Below are positions 4,542 to 5,664 of a stretch of DNA of 5,664 nt, in pieces. The DNA comes from Flavobacteriales bacterium UBA1937. GTDB taxonomy: Bacteria > Bacteroidota > Bacteroidia > Flavobacteriales > Weeksellaceae. The notes beneath the pieces are model-generated. The model was not told where the DNA came from, ran no database searches, and saw only the letters and a program-made list of their open reading frames with translations. The position numbers and the translations under genes were made by a program. Positions within the stretch are counted from its first letter, which is position 1; each line of letters begins with the position of its first letter. The DNA lies in assembly GCA_002337005.1 (NCBI GenBank), contig DDFD01000031.1, forward strand, positions 1 to 5,664, in the 5' to 3' direction.

Positions 4542-5664
4542 ATGAAGAAACTCTACACAAGCGTTATTGCTTTGGTGGGTATTTTTGCATTCGGACAAGA
4601 AGTAGAAGTCCGTTGGCAAAAAGACATCAAATCCGCCTCACAAGATTTCCTTAGCCAGTTGACCACTACCATAGACGGACAACACCTTCTTTCAGGAAGT
4701 TCTATTAAAAGCCAAGAAACAGGAGCCAATAACCAAGATCGCAATGCTCAATCAACTGTTAACAATCAACCCACCACCAATACCCAAAACAACGGTTATG
4801 ACTACCATTTGGTAAAACTAAACCAACAAGGACAAATCGTTTGGGAAAAGTACTATGGAGGCAATAACCACGATTTTTTAACAGCCACTACTTCCACACA
4901 GGAAGGCGGTTTTCTCTTGGCAGGCACCAGCTATTCCTCCGAAGGACTACAAAAGAAAGGAAAGTTAAAAGGCGGTTCTGATATTTGGGTAATCAAAGTA
5001 GATGAAAATGGCGAAGAAGAATGGCAGAAAACATTAGGCACTTCGGTAGATGAAGAAGCCAAATCCGTGATTCAGACCACCGATTTAGGTTATTTTATTG
5101 CAGGCAATGCCCAAATTAAACAATCCCAAAACTCCAATGGATTTGGTTCAAAAGATGTGTGGTTGGTCAAACTGGATAAAAAAGGAAAAGTACTGAACCA
5201 ACTTTATATAGGAGGCAAAGGCTTAGACGAAGTAGAGAAAATTATTCCTACAAAAGATGGCGGAGCATTGGTAGGTATCTATTCCAGAAGTCCATTGATG
5301 GAAAATGGAAAGTGGAAAATGGAGCAAGAAACCAGTCCCGATGAAGACCTAAAAGAAGATATTATCAATAAAACTAATGTTAATTCATCAATATCAACAA
5401 ATACATCAACTAACAACCACCAACTAACAACTAAAGAATCAAATCCCTCCAACCTAATTCCTACCACTTATCAACCTAAAACCACGGAGAACTACGGTGA
5501 AGGAGATTTTTATGTAATCAAACTGAGTAAAGAAGGCAAGGTAGAATGGCAAAAGAACTATGGAGGTAGTGGCGATGACCACATCAGAACCTTAGCCAAT
5601 ACAGATACAGGTTATATCATAGCAGGAGAAAGCAGAAGTGGAAATTCAGGGAACAAGAAATCCA
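4542..5664 (+). CDS. Secreted beta-propeller-like repeat protein, 3' end outside window
   Basis: An open frame of 374 codons runs from ATG 4542 to the window end with no stop. MKKLYTSVIALVGIFAFG is a signal peptide, probably cut before Gln19. The rest is built of repeats of about 42 residues with the pattern DxWxVKLDxxGxxxWxKxYGGxxxDxxxxxxxTxDGGYxxAGxS: roughly 86-129, 147-188, 205-248 and 322-363, with a degenerate first unit at 25-55. This pattern is common in flavobacterial surface or secreted proteins that usually end in a type IX secretion sorting domain; that end would be to the right and is not visible. Substrate or ligand is unknown. Two linkers are expanded by Asn/Thr/Gln/Ser-rich stretches (56-85 and about 249-321). 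Base composition is clearly less AT-rich than the preceding 4.5 kb (for example 24 G/C in 5041-5100 against 10 in 3841-3900), so this is probably resident chromosome. The start is fixed by the signal peptide. Confidence 0.85.
   Translation, partial: MKKLYTSVIALVGIFAFGQEVEVRWQKDIKSASQDFLSQLTTTIDGQHLLSGSSIKSQETGANNQDRNAQSTVNNQPTTNTQNNGYDYHLVKLNQQGQIVWEKYYGGNNHDFLTATTSTQEGGFLLAGTSYSSEGLQKKGKLKGGSDIWVIKVDENGEEEWQKTLGTSVDEEAKSVIQTTDLGYFIAGNAQIKQSQNSNGFGSKDVWLVKLDKKGKVLNQLYIGGKGLDEVEKIIPTKDGGALVGIYSRSPLMENGKWKMEQETSPDEDLKEDIINKTNVNSSISTNTSTNNHQLTTKESNPSNLIPTTYQPKTTENYGEGDFYVIKLSKEGKVEWQKNYGGSGDDHIRTLANTDTGYIIAGESRSGNSGNKKS
5299..5323 (+). repeat. Purine-rich short tandem repeat inside the secreted protein gene
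   Basis: TGGAAAATGGAAAG is followed by TGGAAAATGGA: a GGAAAATGGAAAGT-like unit repeated nearly twice, in frame, encoding NGKWKM. It lies in the large loop insertion between the fourth and fifth visible repeats. Such TGGAAAATGGAA tracts are, to my recollection, dispersed mostly between genes in Bacteroidota genomes. Confidence 0.55.
5386..5431 (+). repeat. ATCAAC/CAACTAACAAC tandem repeat inside the secreted protein gene
   Basis: CAACTAACAAC occurs at 5407-5417 and again at 5421-5431, a 14-base period, preceded by ATCAATATCAAC and ATACATCAAC variants from 5386. It encodes SSISTNTSTNNHQLTTK, part of the long Ser/Thr/Asn-rich insertion. A shorter similar tract lies at about 4748-4775 in the first expanded loop. 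Confidence 0.55.

Noticed and set aside
4553..5467. Reverse-strand frames at 4553-4744 and 5279-5467
   Set aside because: Both lie opposite the secreted repeat protein; the second is the complement of its simple repeats.

Overview
The window looks like Bacteroidota, most likely a flavobacterium. It is very AT-rich, has no clear Shine-Dalgarno sequences ahead of its starts, carries matches to the Bacteroidota -7 box (TAnnTTTG), encodes an Mpi-family serine invertase, and ends in a secreted repeat protein of a kind typical of gliding/T9SS flavobacteria. The genus cannot be fixed from this sequence.

Positions 1-3073 are a restriction/defence segment. The + strand enters in the middle of a large DNA methyltransferase/restriction gene (TaqI/Eco57I-like, type IIG or possibly BREX PglX) whose N-terminal part lies left of the window; only the last ~150 codons are present (1-452). 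Facing it tail to tail on the - strand (436 to about 1359) is a second, promoterless copy of the target-recognition region, without the methyltransferase domain. Both copies contain the same 24-bp sequence coding for SYWEDFY, at 1-24 and, inverted, at 801-824, in the same reading frame. Inversion between these sites would exchange the C-terminal tails of the two copies and so change the DNA specificity of the expressed enzyme. The next gene (1450-2046) encodes an Mpi-type serine invertase, the obvious candidate for the switch. The next (2096-3073) is an Mrr-like, probably modification-dependent (type IV) endonuclease with its own N-terminal reader-like domain.

Positions 3074-3921 form a junction. 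A -7-like box (3213-3220) lies ahead of a strong nested hairpin with a T-run (3249-3288), a layout that could make a short RNA. Directly after it begins the C-terminal part of a metallo-beta-lactamase-fold hydrolase (to 3921) that lacks its N-terminal metal-binding motif; it looks like a decapitated gene at the edge of the island.

Positions 3922-4541 hold no convincing gene, only AT-rich DNA with several small hairpins. From 4542 the base composition becomes less AT-rich, and a secreted protein built of beta-propeller-like repeats runs off the right edge. Two of its inter-repeat loops are swollen by Asn/Thr/Gln/Ser-rich insertions made of short tandem DNA repeats.

The main point of interest is the invertible specificity cassette with its adjacent invertase, next to a nuclease that may itself sense DNA modification.
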